From Rickettsiales bacterium (GTDB lineage Bacteria > Pseudomonadota > Alphaproteobacteria > Rickettsiales > UBA8987), in the NCBI GenBank assembly GCA_020630095.1, contig JAHDCD010000007.1, positions 54,629 to 118,628 of the forward strand: a stretch of DNA of 64,000 nucleotides, written 5' to 3'. A program made the translations under genes and the position numbers. Below are positions 18,501 through 26,970 of this stretch, in pieces. Below the pieces are notes generated by a model, which saw only the letters and a program-made list of their open reading frames with translations, ran no database searches and was not told where the DNA came from. Within the stretch, counting starts at the first letter, position 1, and each line of letters starts with the position of its first letter.

Positions 18501-21500
18501 TTTTGTAATTACTAATTCAGGGTCAGTTACTGTTGTTGTAACTGTATTTGAATTGATAGAAGGTTCTGCTGTGCCGCCATCGATTCCTGTCCAAGTGTAA
18601 GATGCTTGGTTGTTAAATGTTGTACCAGTTACGTTACCAGCTTCATCGTTTACACGAACTTGAATTTCTAGAACCGCTTGTTCATTTGGTTCAATTTCAT
18701 CAATGTGCATTACAAAGTTTTCAGCTAAATTAGATAAACCAGCATCAAATGTTGTACCTGCAGAAACTACGTTAACAGCTATAAATTCTAAACCTGTAGG
18801 TAAAGTATCTGTTACTACAACATCGTGTAAATGAGCATCAATTGCTGTTCCAGGAATAGTTAATGTATAAGTAAATGTTTCGCCAACATTTGCTGTAGTA
18901 GCATCAACGGCTTTGGTAATATCTGTTGGACTTGGTGTTGTTACGTCAACATCAACAGGGCCGTCCGTGTATTCCCTACATTCGGCTGCATTTGCATCTG
19001 TTGAAGGTAGTGAACATGAAGAGTCAATTTCAGCGGAGTTTGTTAATGTTAAGCCTGCGCCAACATCAGAGTTAGCCGTAATTCTATAAGTTATTACCAA
19101 ACTATCACCTGCCGGTATAGGGTCAGTTGAGGCTGTAGCAAAGGTAATTACAGGTGCTCCAGTATAGTTCAATGTTAATGATACCGCAGAACCTCCAATA
19201 GTAGAAGTCACTATTGTTGGGGTAGCATCTTCCATTCCAAGTGGAATAGTATCTTCAACAATAACATCGTACGCAGGTGCATCACCTGTGTTAGCAACTG
19301 TTATTGTATAATCCACTGTGCCATCAGCACCTACGTTTGGTGAGCTTACAGATTTAGTTATGCTTAAATTTGGCTGAATAACATCGATATCAACATCGCT
19401 TTGATCAGTTTTATCTGTACCATCTTCTTCGTCCCAGTTTAACTCAGCATCATTAGTTAATGTTTGAGTTGTAGGAGTTGCGGTAATAGCCGGAATATCC
19501 ATAACTTGGGCAGTAAGTACTATGTTAATAAAGTCATTTGTTGTGTCAGCATCACCAGCATTAACAACTGTACCAAAGTTCCATGAAATTGCTCCGGTAT
19601 CACCTATTGCAGGTGCAGAACTTACTGTGTACGTAAAACCATTATTGCCAGATGCTGGAGAAACAACAATATTAGTAATTTCTAAGCCGGCAGGTAATGT
19701 ATCAGATATAATTACATTATCCGTAGTACCTTCCTGGAAGTCCGCAATTATGCTGTAAACAATTAGGTCACCAATTCTGTAATCTGCTGTGCCAGATGGA
19801 ACAAGTTTAGTAATGTTAAAGTTATTAGCAGAAACTATATCCGCATCGTCAGTATCGGTATAAACTTTTGTGCCATCATCGTTACCATCAGTTGCATCCG
19901 TACGTGGTGCAGTATCAGGTATAGATTCAGCTGTAAGTGTTACATCGTTTTCTAATGTTTCAGATGGCTCAACAGTATCATTAACTGTTGCATCAACTGT
20001 ACAAGTTAATGAATCGTTAGCAGGGATACTAATATGTTGAGGTGTTCCCTGAATATCACCAAAGTCAAATTCATTTGCCGTAGGGTAATCTGCATTAGAG
20101 TGCGGAGCGCATGAGAATGAAGATTGGTCGAATGTTAGCTTTGTGTCAGCTGTATCTTCTAGTGTTACTTCATAAGCAGGTGCATTACCTGTGTTGTTTA
20201 CTACAAATGTATAAGTAATAGTGTCACCAGCATCAAAACCACTTGTTGGAGATGCAGTTTTCTGGATATCAAGTATCGCTTCAACTGTAGTTAAGTTAAC
20301 AGTTGATTGCGGTGAATATGTTGTACCGCCATTCGTTGTATGACGTGCAGCATTTGATATAGTTGCACCGGAGTTGTTAGCTGCAATATTTAGAACTTGT
20401 GTAACATAAGTTATGGTTATGGTTCTATCCGTAACGCTACTCATTGGGGTTACGGTTCTACCGTCAAAGTCGTAAGTTAATGTTATCGCACCATTCACTG
20501 GTAATGCAGCAGGGCTAATGGTTGGTTGACCGCCAGATATTGCTGAACCAATTGTTACTGCTGGAGTTGAAACAAGCTGTAAGTTTGCAGGAATGGCATC
20601 TTCAATTTCAAGGTCAGGAATTGTACCTTCAGGAACAACAACTTGAATTTGGTAGGTAATTTGTTCACCAATTACTACATTTGGATTGGTAGTATCTGCA
20701 ATAGATGTTGCAGTTACAGTTTTACCTGAACTTGCACCGAATATAGTTACATCTAAATTATCTTCGGCCTCTAAAACTAGTTCGCCGTCAAGATCCGAGT
20801 TCGTTCCATCACCAAGTGACCCAGGAAGTGAGCTACCCGTTACATCAACATCGTTACCAACTATTTCAGATGGGTTAACTGTATTTTGAACCTGAGCTCT
20901 GTATAACAAAGTAATTGTTTCGCCATTATCTAAACGAGCCAGAGAAATTTCTGGTGAAGCTGATGCAATTGCAGTATTGGCTTCATCAAAATGTACAGTT
21001 GAAGGTGATGTAATAGCCGCTGCTGTAGAAGTATTATCAACAACATTATCGCCTGTAGTATCGGCACCTAAGCTATTTGCAATTGCCGTATTATCTTGAG
21101 GTATAATTTTATTTGGATTGCTGAACGCGTCATCAATTTCAATGTTAAATAACGGAGCGGTAGTTGAAGAGTTTGTTACAACAAATCTGTATTCTATTAT
21201 ATCACCAGCATCACCAGTTGCAGCATCTGCAAATGTACCAGAGTCAGTAACATTACGCACTTGCTTATCAACTGTTAACTGAGGGCGAACAATAGTCATT
21301 GTCACATCATCATGTAAGGCAGATTCTGAGCCGCCTAAGCCATCCGTTGCATTATCCGATGAATAAGTAGCCGGAGTTGATGAGTCGGCTGTGTCATCAT
21401 AGGTGAATGTTGAACCAGCATTATTAACTTTACTTGATCCGTCTGTATTAGATACAGCTTGCAAGACACGAGCTACAATCTCAACTTCAAATACATTGCC

Positions 21501-24500
21501 ACTAACATTATTTAAGTTGGCAACATTGAAATTAATAACTGAATCATCAATTACAGAAGCGTTAGTTGTACCTAACGTGTAAGCTGAACCATCAACTGTT
21601 GTTGAAGCAATGGTAACAGTATTATTGCCTGTTGCAGTTGCTGAAACTAAGCCTAAACCCGCAGGCAAGGTATCCCTTATTTGAATCGCGGATAGAGTGC
21701 TGGTAGCATTCATATCTGGCAATGTAAAGTTAACTGTGTAAGTAACTTCTTCACCAATTGCTAAGTTAGGGTCTGCTGTAAATGTTTCAGATGTTGAGGT
21801 TAAAGCTTTGTCGAAATTGATAGGTAAAAATACCGTTCTTGAGGTATCTAAAGAGTAATCATCACCCGATACGGCAAAGTCACCTCTTATTTGAGCTTCA
21901 ACTGGTAAAATTGCGCCACCTGAATCAGTAGAATAAGTAACGTTTGCTATAATTGCCACAGCACCACCACCAGTAATATTACCAATTTCGGCAGCTGTAC
22001 AGCCAGACGTAGAAGCACACGAAGGCGTTATACCTGCAACAGTAAGTGAGTTCACAGTTAGGTTAGGATCTATTGAAGTTAGATCAAACGCAATATTATC
22101 AGCTATTGAGTTTGCATCACCATTATTAATAACAACCCAAGAGATGTTGTAAGTATCACCTACTGTAGCTAATTGCGCAGGAGGATTCTGAATGAAATCA
22201 ATATCTGGAGTTTGTGGATCGAAGTTAGCATTTGATACTGCAGACACTTGAGGGCCACAAGCATTGGATGCGTCGAACTGCATGAAGTTAATACCTGATA
22301 TTGGTCTATCAGGATCTAATGAATTACCTGCTGACTCTGTTTCAGGGTTAATAAACTCATCCTCTGTAGCGTCAACATGGTTAGTTTGTTGAACTGTAAA
22401 CTCAATTGCAAGAACCTCGTTATTAAATAATGTAAAGGCAGTTAAATCTAATTCATAATCATTAGGATCAGTTGTAGGCAGTACATTTACTGGAGCAGTA
22501 CCTACTGAGACACCATCTATCCAAACATTACCGTTTGTAGATGTTACAATATTAAAGTTATCTGGAAGGTTTTCTGTAAGTCTAATAAACCTAGCAACAC
22601 CACCTGTATTAGTTACCTCAACACGTACTAGTGTTTCAGAAGAGTTTTGCGTTGTGAATGTTTGTGTAACATTCAACGCACTTGAGCCAACACCTGGAGT
22701 AGGCATATTTAAATTAGCCGTATTAGTTGCCGTGGGCAGAGTTAAGTTTGACGGAGTAGTTGCACCATTATCAACACAACCCCATGTGAATTCTGCTTCT
22801 TGAACATCGTCTGCACAAGCCGCAGGAGCATCTGTTGTTAGGTAATAGAACGTATTACCAACTGGAACATCAGGTAAGGATACCGTGCCAGAAGCTGAGA
22901 ATGCAGGAGTTGAAGCTGGGCTTAATGAAATATTAGAAACGCCTGCAGGCAATGTATCAGTTAAGCGAACATTTTGTGCGGCTTTGTCGCCACTGTTATT
23001 AATTTGGATTCTCCAAACTATTTCATCACCCGGTTCGGCATATACATCATTAGCAAATAAAGATGCATCAATTAAATTACCTGCAGTTCCTTCAATACCT
23101 TCTGCAGTAGTATTTACACCAGTTTTGGTTACTCTAATGTTAGGCTCATCAACAGGAAGTTGATACGAATTCGAAGGTACACTTGCTGCTAAACCGCAAT
23201 TTCTTTCACCAGAGCCTGTTAAATCAAGTGTTGGCGTAGCCCCAGATGAAGATTCAGGAGTTACAATGTCAAAACGAACTCTAATGTCTGAGAAAAGCAC
23301 ACCATTTGCATTTGGAACTGAAGCAAGCTCAGCAAGTTCAGGGATATCAGTTGAATTAAATGTTATTTGACCAGTAGTCGCATTGATATTAGAAGCGCTA
23401 ATTGCTATAGGGGACCAAGTTGCACCCGCATCAGTAGATATTTCAAAGTCTGGAGTGGTAGATAATGTTAAGCCGTTAGTCGCCGTATTTAAGTTTTCTA
23501 CAACCTCAACATTAAATATATTAGATTCGCTAGTATTTCTTATAATAACCACTACATCTGTTTCATCACATAAGCAGGATTCTGTTGATTGAGTGTCATG
23601 CATTATCTCCAGGCGAGCCTCTGGGAAAATGAAGTTAGGATCAACTTTTGTAACTGTTTGGTGAACAGTACCTAAACAACCCCATTGAGCTTCAATATTA
23701 TTTGTACCATCTGTTATAGAGCAAGTTCCACCAGCATCTACATCCGTTATAACAGTTACTTCAGTTGTACTACCTGCTGCTATATCAGCCAGAGTCCATG
23801 AATATTCTTGTCCAGCAACCGTTACAGTTGAAATGTTTGGATCAGAAGCGTTTGCAGCATCGGTAAGCGCGGCATTAGGCAATAAACCTGTAGGTATTAA
23901 ATCTTTTAAATTTACTTCGGTTGCAGTTGCAGGACCAACGTTTGTAACAAATATGGTCCATTGAGCTGTGTCGCCTGAAACTACGAATGTTTGCGGAGAT
24001 ACAGTTAAGGCCAATTTGGCCGCTGTACCAATTGCAGGCTGGAATGTTGTGCTGTCATTAAACACTCTTGCACCAGCAGGGAATGTTTGGTTGTTGTCAT
24101 AAATTAAATTTGTGCTTATTGGAGCGGGCGTAAATGACGTTGCACCACCACCAGCAGTCGGCAGAAGGATCATCTCTACATCAACAAAAGATGTATTAGA
24201 ACGTAATTCATTATCTTCACCGGCATTAGGGTTTGTATATGTATAAACATCAGAGCCCGTGCCAGAAACTACAGGTAAATCAGCGCCATTAAATGACCCT
24301 GAGTAAGCTTGAGTTGCTGCAGTTACCACATAGTCCGAACCAAAGTTATGAGTAAATTGGATATTTGATGGGTCTAAATGTGGATTAGGCTCATCATCAG
24401 ATGGAGCTGGACGAACTACGGTCATTCTATATCTAAATGGCTCACAAACTGCCACTTGTGCAGGGCCAGTAGACCGAACAGCCGCACTTGCTCTACCATA

Positions 24501-26783
24501 GCCCAATAGGTTTGCGAAATCTAATGCAACACCACAACCTGTAACCCCACCTATCCTTAAATCTGTATTAAATATCCTCTCACCTGAAGTGCCTGGGAGA
24601 ATTTCAGAATCTGAAATTGTAAATTTATAATCTAAGTCTAACGTCGCATTGCCAATATTGTCATTGCCAATTGCCGTACCAATAAATCCTAAATCAACAA
24701 AGAATCCACCAGCAGATTGAGTGATATTAGAATCTGAAGGGGGTAAATTTATTGTAAATGTACCGCCGGAATGAACCAAATTAATATCGACACCAACTAA
24801 TTGCGCACCAGCTAATCCGCCAAAATTATCACTAAAGTTAGAGCCTGTCCATGTACCGGTATCTGCAGTAAACACATAGTCACCTTCCATGGTAATGAAC
24901 TCACCTTCACCAGGTTGCCAAATTTGATCACCATTATCAGGAGTGCCTGTTTCATAATAGTTAGGATCATCAAGCGGAGCAATAGGCGTTAAGGTGCCAT
25001 TTAAAGTACCAGTAGCCGAAGTTGTATCACCAGAACCATGACGCAATAATACCGTAAAGTCATCAGAATCGGATAGAGGGCAAGATGCAGGAGCATCAGA
25101 AGTCGTACTAACAGATGCTGTGTTAGGAACAAAGGTTTCAGCAGGTAATCCTGACGTGCAAGATACAACATCCATTGAAACATTTACAGGAAGTGTAATA
25201 GGCCCCGGTAAAGCACTAGGCGTTACAATCCATGTAACCTCTTCACCAGGTTGGCAGGGATCAGATGGACAAGAGAATGAAGTTCCAGCGGGAGCAGGGC
25301 CAACGGAAACATCATCTGTTGAAGGCAATGTATCTGTAATAACTGCATTATTTGTAGAAAGAGAACCTTCGTTAATTGCAGATATAGTGATATCAAAAGT
25401 TGCACTATTGCCAAAGGTAACCTGATTTCCTGGTGTTGATTTATTTATGGAAATATCAGGGGAATTAAGATTATAATTTATTGGATGAAGCTCTGTTGGA
25501 ACTGCAAATACATTGTCACAAGTATCTTCATAATCAGAAAGTAATACACCATTAGTAGCAATGACCTCACCGCCACAATTACTTAGAGGAGTAAGTTCAT
25601 ATTCTAGAGGGATTGACTCGGAATCAAATATTGTACCACCATTGCCAGTATACGTAAATGCGCCGGAAGCATAAGTCCAACCAGGAGAAGTTACATTAAC
25701 TGAGAATACCCCATCATAATTTGTACTAAGAGTTACGCCAATTGCATCACCTATACCAGCGTTATCCACTGTAGTAGATACAGTTTCAGTTGAGCCATGT
25801 GGAATAGAAACTGCCGGTAATGAGTAAGTAATTAATGGAGTTTGAAGATCTAACACCACAGAGGCATCAACATCTGTATTAGTTACCCCGGTCCTCTCGC
25901 TAATTGCCGCTGTATTTTCTATCCCCTCACAATTAGTAACGATAGCTTCTACTGTTATCGTAGCAGTATCACCTGAAGCTAAGTATGGTATGGTTGCAGA
26001 GTCTGCAGTAACAGTTACCCCTGTAAACGCTGATGAAATGGATGTAATTTGAAGCGCAGAGCTAGGATTGATTGTAGACTCGTCAACAACTACATCAAAT
26101 AAACCGCCTAAACCAGTGTTAGAAACCTCAATATCCCATGAAACAGTATCACCAACAGCCGCTGTTTGTGAAGGAGGGGTTTTGGCAGCTAATATTGCGC
26201 CGCGATTTATTTGCACATCTTGTAATGTTTGAGCAGTAACAGTATTTCCATTCCCATTTCCATTTCCATTGTTGTTGTTTGTGGAATGAATAACATTTAT
26301 ATCTAACTGCTGAGTACCGCCAAGAGAATTCACATTACCTTCAACATCAAATTCAACTATAATATTACAACCTTGGGGCATGTCATAGCCAGATGGAGTA
26401 AAGCTTAAAGTTCTAGCACCTGGAACGCCGCCATAAACTACACCGGTTGGAGCGGGAGCGCATGTTGAAGAGGTTAGACTAACTGTAGAAGATAGAATGT
26501 TAATTTCAGAAGCAACAAAATCTATAGTTGCAGATATGTTAAAAGCTTCACCGCCCCCATTGTTAGATATCACCAGTTGAACTGTATTACCATCAGGTAA
26601 CTCTGTGGTACCATCACTTGTTCCACCAGCCTCGGCATTTGTGCCGTTGGCATAGGTGATTGAAGGCGAAAGACTAACGTTCGCAGCTTCAGCACTTAAA
26701 GCTGTGAGTGATATTATCAGCAACGAGATAGTTGCTAAGTAAAATTTAAAAAAACAAGAAGTCTTAGAGTCTCTTTTAGTCAT
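9555..26783 (-). CDS. Giant DUF11-repeat exported protein with C-terminal OmpA-like domain
   Basis: The protein has 5742 residues from the ATG at 26783, preceded by AGGAA. Residues 1-33 are a signal peptide (hydrophobic core, LSAEA cleavage). Most of the rest is immunoglobulin-like DUF11 modules, recognised by repeated T-K-x-x-D, G-D-x-x-x-Y-x-I-x-V-x-N-T-G-x-x-x-A and D-x-L-P-x-G-L patterns. Residues about 2470-4229 are three diverged copies of a four-module block. About 4230-5000 holds further DUF11 modules joined by Asp-rich linkers (DDPDTPTEDDPT). About 5006-5195 has SdrD-B/carboxypeptidase-regulatory-like folds, then one more DUF11, an Asp-rich Ca-binding-like segment (5395-5448) and an OmpA-like peptidoglycan-binding domain (5634-5742: FPFDKYYLD, LSGHTDTMGTDRYN, LNRRVEVIV). 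It is probably a cell-surface or envelope-spanning stalk/adhesin anchored to peptidoglycan. No dedicated secretion system is in the window. The frame is intact throughout. Confidence 0.93.
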   Translation of the reverse strand: MTKRDSKTSCFFKFYLATISLLIISLTALSAEAANVSLSPSITYANGTNAEAGGTSDGTTELPDGNTVQLVISNNGGGEAFNISATIDFVASEINILSSTVSLTSSTCAPAPTGVVYGGVPGARTLSFTPSGYDMPQGCNIIVEFDVEGNVNSLGGTQQLDINVIHSTNNNNGNGNGNGNTVTAQTLQDVQINRGAILAAKTPPSQTAAVGDTVSWDIEVSNTGLGGLFDVVVDESTINPSSALQITSISSAFTGVTVTADSATIPYLASGDTATITVEAIVTNCEGIENTAAISERTGVTNTDVDASVVLDLQTPLITYSLPAVSIPHGSTETVSTTVDNAGIGDAIGVTLSTNYDGVFSVNVTSPGWTYASGAFTYTGNGGTIFDSESIPLEYELTPLSNCGGEVIATNGVLLSDYEDTCDNVFAVPTELHPINYNLNSPDISINKSTPGNQVTFGNSATFDITISAINEGSLSTNNAVITDTLPSTDDVSVGPAPAGTSFSCPSDPCQPGEEVTWIVTPSALPGPITLPVNVSMDVVSCTSGLPAETFVPNTASVSTTSDAPASCPLSDSDDFTVLLRHGSGDTTSATGTLNGTLTPIAPLDDPNYYETGTPDNGDQIWQPGEGEFITMEGDYVFTADTGTWTGSNFSDNFGGLAGAQLVGVDINLVHSGGTFTINLPPSDSNITQSAGGFFVDLGFIGTAIGNDNIGNATLDLDYKFTISDSEILPGTSGERIFNTDLRIGGVTGCGVALDFANLLGYGRASAAVRSTGPAQVAVCEPFRYRMTVVRPAPSDDEPNPHLDPSNIQFTHNFGSDYVVTAATQAYSGSFNGADLPVVSGTGSDVYTYTNPNAGEDNELRSNTSFVDVEMILLPTAGGGATSFTPAPISTNLIYDNNQTFPAGARVFNDSTTFQPAIGTAAKLALTVSPQTFVVSGDTAQWTIFVTNVGPATATEVNLKDLIPTGLLPNAALTDAANASDPNISTVTVAGQEYSWTLADIAAGSTTEVTVITDVDAGGTCSITDGTNNIEAQWGCLGTVHQTVTKVDPNFIFPEARLEIMHDTQSTESCLCDETDVVVIIRNTSESNIFNVEVVENLNTATNGLTLSTTPDFEISTDAGATWSPIAISASNINATTGQITFNSTDIPELAELASVPNANGVLFSDIRVRFDIVTPESSSGATPTLDLTGSGERNCGLAASVPSNSYQLPVDEPNIRVTKTGVNTTAEGIEGTAGNLIDASLFANDVYAEPGDEIVWRIQINNSGDKAAQNVRLTDTLPAGVSNISLSPASTPAFSASGTVSLPDVPVGNTFYYLTTDAPAACADDVQEAEFTWGCVDNGATTPSNLTLPTATNTANLNMPTPGVGSSALNVTQTFTTQNSSETLVRVEVTNTGGVARFIRLTENLPDNFNIVTSTNGNVWIDGVSVGTAPVNVLPTTDPNDYELDLTAFTLFNNEVLAIEFTVQQTNHVDATEDEFINPETESAGNSLDPDRPISGINFMQFDASNACGPQVSAVSNANFDPQTPDIDFIQNPPAQLATVGDTYNISWVVINNGDANSIADNIAFDLTSIDPNLTVNSLTVAGITPSCASTSGCTAAEIGNITGGGAVAIIANVTYSTDSGGAILPVEAQIRGDFAVSGDDYSLDTSRTVFLPINFDKALTSTSETFTADPNLAIGEEVTYTVNFTLPDMNATSTLSAIQIRDTLPAGLGLVSATATGNNTVTIASTTVDGSAYTLGTTNASVIDDSVINFNVANLNNVSGNVFEVEIVARVLQAVSNTDGSSKVNNAGSTFTYDDTADSSTPATYSSDNATDGLGGSESALHDDVTMTIVRPQLTVDKQVRNVTDSGTFADAATGDAGDIIEYRFVVTNSSTTAPLFNIEIDDAFSNPNKIIPQDNTAIANSLGADTTGDNVVDNTSTAAAITSPSTVHFDEANTAIASASPEISLARLDNGETITLLYRAQVQNTVNPSEIVGNDVDVTGSSLPGSLGDGTNSDLDGELVLEAEDNLDVTIFGASSGKTVTATSIADTTNPNVVIGEQITYQIQVVVPEGTIPDLEIEDAIPANLQLVSTPAVTIGSAISGGQPTISPAALPVNGAITLTYDFDGRTVTPMSSVTDRTITITYVTQVLNIAANNSGATISNAARHTTNGGTTYSPQSTVNLTTVEAILDIQKTASPTSGFDAGDTITYTFVVNNTGNAPAYEVTLEDTADTKLTFDQSSFSCAPHSNADYPTANEFDFGDIQGTPQHISIPANDSLTCTVDATVNDTVEPSETLENDVTLTAESIPDTAPRTDATDGNDDGTKVYTDTDDADIVSANNFNITKLVPSGTADYRIGDLIVYSIIADFQEGTTDNVIISDTLPAGLEITNIVVSPASGNNGFTYTVSSAPAIGDTGAISWNFGTVVNAGDADTTNDFINIVLTAQVMDIPAITATPTTQTLTNDAELNWDEEDGTDKTDQSDVDIDVIQPNLSITKSVSSPNVGADGTVDYTITVANTGDAPAYDVIVEDTIPLGMEDATPTIVTSTIGGSAVSLTLNYTGAPVITFATASTDPIPAGDSLVITYRITANSDVGAGLTLTNSAEIDSSCSLPSTDANAAECREYTDGPVDVDVTTPSPTDITKAVDATTANVGETFTYTLTIPGTAIDAHLHDVVVTDTLPTGLEFIAVNVVSAGTTFDAGLSNLAENFVMHIDEIEPNEQAVLEIQVRVNDEAGNVTGTTFNNQASYTWTGIDGGTAEPSINSNTVTTTVTDPELVITKALDSITYNTTNGDLQSGDIVTYEIEVTNTGDGPAYQIIVDDIAEDHLDAPTANITEASGTVRNNVIGVSQGASGGNETWRWNLLQSVPAGESATLLISFTVDNSVNPEESLSNVANTSWSSTVSDNPDTRDENTADTPPVNVDIAGFSITKAELGDGTYNIGEDINYRIIFTTAKGTLINFSIFDNMPANMEFVSATITPTNLQDLGGATLTTVSAPTAGATGTLEWDFGDIETAVVGGAIPQIQIDAVIRITAGDSGDTFDNTASAQDDSLTEDSPEVTVTLTEPELTLTKDLGAGQATTVNAGDTVNYVITVENTGDGNAFAVEVSDTLPAEVTDITPTLVSATLAGVAITPTLDFTATPILTFTLPTGTEILPGTANNLVIEYQATVDLDVGPNQTITNSARIEEYYSADPTNPDTEQYPPTTPDSESVDTPDFTGGITKIVDNAEANIGDVITYTITVPDTAVNIALHNVTVTDAVPTSLEVLSATVTSSHTLNGSSVMSGNNISAILDILPPTEQLVIEVQARVNEIPANDTTITVSNEASFTYTETPTGTPEPPTDSPPVETELTEPNISILKTLDNITYNTEANNLQAGDEITYRLVVTNTGDGTLYNPIVTDTANVDLISPIADVTEASGAVNTAIAGTAGAGTGEWTWNLAEEIPASGSATVLVTFTVANTAQPFEQLENDASVTGTSTATNNPDTRDYSDNNDTPVIVTTGDITINKEIIGDTTYTIGEDITYRITFDAIMGLNRDVVISDFLPTGLEYRSHTFTSTNLQAAGGGAVAISSAPTLGDTGTIVFDFDDIEAVNNSGADPILALDIIARVLDVPTNIDGTTLTNSAQLDMLLQDGTPFVTATPGVDADIIEPELTIVKALATGQATEITANQTVNYALTITNIGNSPAFDINLQDTLPNGLQDSTPTLVSATINGATLAVTIDYTGTPIMVFNYDGAIGLDPTQTLEIEYQVTANADIGAGLSLDNIAQINSYGSLPEDSNNDEIRTYDPVGPVSTTVTTPSPTDMGKTGDLANANIGDTVTYTLTIPQTPVNVALHDLTVIDNLPAGLDYLSFNVLSSHTVNTGLSSLDETLELRVDLLEASGQFVVEVLARVENLPANADGAVLTNQASYTYAQDSGEPQQPPIDSPPVDTTITEPDLDITKALNSIIYNTENGVLQAGDQVVYDITINNNGTGTAYQVIVDDIADTALDNPTADITLPSSSASAVSGVSQGITGTAPSEVETWRWLLTEELDPTESASLQITFTVGTDVQPLDSLPNLASTDWSSTPTDNPETRDNDGDNPEDDYGDDTPTPVVVNAGGIDITKAEVGDGTYNIGEDVTYRITFDSVKGTINNVIITDALPTGLKYISNSFTSTNVAAVGGGALALIAEPTLNDTGSLTFNFGNLATPATAGTDPNPQIVLDIVARIVNNSLVDSDTPSNTASLSVDDETGNPVTDISDPVVVEVEEPSLVLALDGPSTVETGEPDTYTITINHDPADSSTAYNPTVHVQIPPEMCDADPTVLGTPTVTVAGTALVAGTDYTVTWLPTPDCRLEFEITTELDITEDLVITYESEVNDNTPDGTTITPPEATITQYHSYNSGDEIHDYDTPLGTGTDGTPNATIGDDANDDHPFVLESPVITVTKVVDQAVTTPGSTLTYTIVVTNSGNAQADDMVLTDTLPPEFVANTLALVSTTPDPLDGSSTTAITGNTITITDFDIPANSTAEIVISGLLPPVMPSTTEIFNQADLEIENYDDEVSDDPSRDDGTDTDGDGSTDDDDPTLTVIESAPIIEVDKNSERVPNDGSSLSQGDTLRYTISVRNLGDEHAINSVVTDNLPANTEYVANTTTLDGTPVADISGDSALFASDGVALGTVQAQACCTPTPADRVITFDVIIVNSASPGTPLPPGTIIANQATFDGEGEGDNDPVTEPSDDPDTPTEDDPTVDIVGDAPVIEAYKASSIDTVNREIHYTITVTNIGNVDSVNTIFTDTLPSNVTYVTGSTLVDGSSVADNVSGSVLTHNIGTLAVGTPVVIEFDISYSASLPAGTTISNQGLVQCDNCTSEPTDDPDTPTEDDPTIDVIGDGAFIVGTKDVADLNGGILNVGDTVEYTIILTNIGTEDALNVDFSDPGPAPSMNYVAGTFKVNGGAYAGGSSTLPSIGIVPIGTIPTGSFVTIKYRMVVPSQPSGTIFANQGTFDYTDTSGDPKDGVTDSDINDGQETGNDPSDPNDDDPELVQIGGVPGRAGVQGTVWFDTDHDRQITGGENFGENWIVELHENGTLVGTTTTDANGEYQFLNLNPSPDYEIIFKHPDVGTVWGRPQSGDADFGGTDSIPDGTIVGPIIDNLPLLNGIITPSQDLPIDPNGVVYDSILRNPVPGAIVTLLDSTGNPVPAGCLFPGQQAQTTAADGYYQFDLLPSCPLLGGTFTIDVTPPPGFIPTFPSAIIPPQTTVFIPPTIGVAVIQPQNTHPTGTDMTDYYPSMQISANSANIVNNHLPIDPILEGSVIATKETPKSTVTVGDLVPYTLTFLNTLPANLPNMEIVDIMPPFFTYVAGSAKIDGVATEPNITNGTYMEWQGLTLPANGTITVTLILRVGSGADMGDHVNTTYMKEGTTDTIVSNNATAVVQMIPDPVFDCSDLIGHVYYDLDADGYYDGPEDYEDDNNNNKYDLGEEFEDDNENGIWSSGEIGMPKVRVALPTGEVATTDSEGRYHFECVSVPDAARGSNVIVKLDMNSVPDQWVMTSENPRVVRATRGKMIKANFALGKIREITLDIDDRVFDECTWEIDQNFEDDFDTLVHTVIENPAHVRIVYRTKIADTKGLPKERVNKITSKLRQKWRDHNTGHELTIREEIIYTSEPLKPNEFECKPSVRQFIIYFPFDKYYLDSEALNIVADLESYVKQDRTRKMYLSGHTDTMGTDRYNINLSKNRVDEVREKIKSLGLGNNVSTSGYEGERRNYLNKGNQYRTRLNRRVEVIVK
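14098..19375 (-). repeat. Three tandem four-module super-repeats inside the giant gene
   Basis: Blocks starting at about 19375 (NLSITKSVSSPN), 17645 (ELTLTKDLGAGQAT) and 15890 (ELTIVKALATGQAT) each contain the same order of four module types. The second module has TYTLTIPxT and ALHD; the third KALDSITYNT and NPDTRD; the fourth DGTYNIGEDITYRI with FTSTN and GGG. Period is about 1.75 kb (585 residues). Copies are clearly homologous but well diverged, so they arose by old block duplication and are not an assembly collapse risk. Confidence 0.8.
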
Positions 26784-26859
26784 AAACAAAAATTCCTAGT
26801 TCCCTCGAACTATCCTTGACCCAAACCTAGTTAATTATTTCAGTCGTTAAAAAACGTTA

Positions 26860-26885
26860 ATGACTTCGCCAAATGGCAAAGTCAT
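26860..26885 (-). promoter_or_regulatory. Hairpin in the giant gene's leader
   Basis: On the RNA-sense (minus) strand ATGACTTTGCC and GGCGAAGTCAT pair over 11 bp (one G-U) with a 4-base ATTT loop, about 75 bases before the start codon. It lies between the CtrA-like promoter and the ATG and could affect stability or translation of the 17-kb mRNA. Confidence 0.45.
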
Positions 26886-26970
26886 CGCTCTTCCCAATTC
26901 TCCAGTCTCTACTTTACAAATAGATATTTCCAATTTACATCACTTGCAATATATATTTGTATAATAGATA

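Noticed and set aside
11013..25425. Many plus-strand open frames opposite the giant gene
   Set aside because: They are antisense to a single long, motif-bearing frame and reflect its biased codon use.
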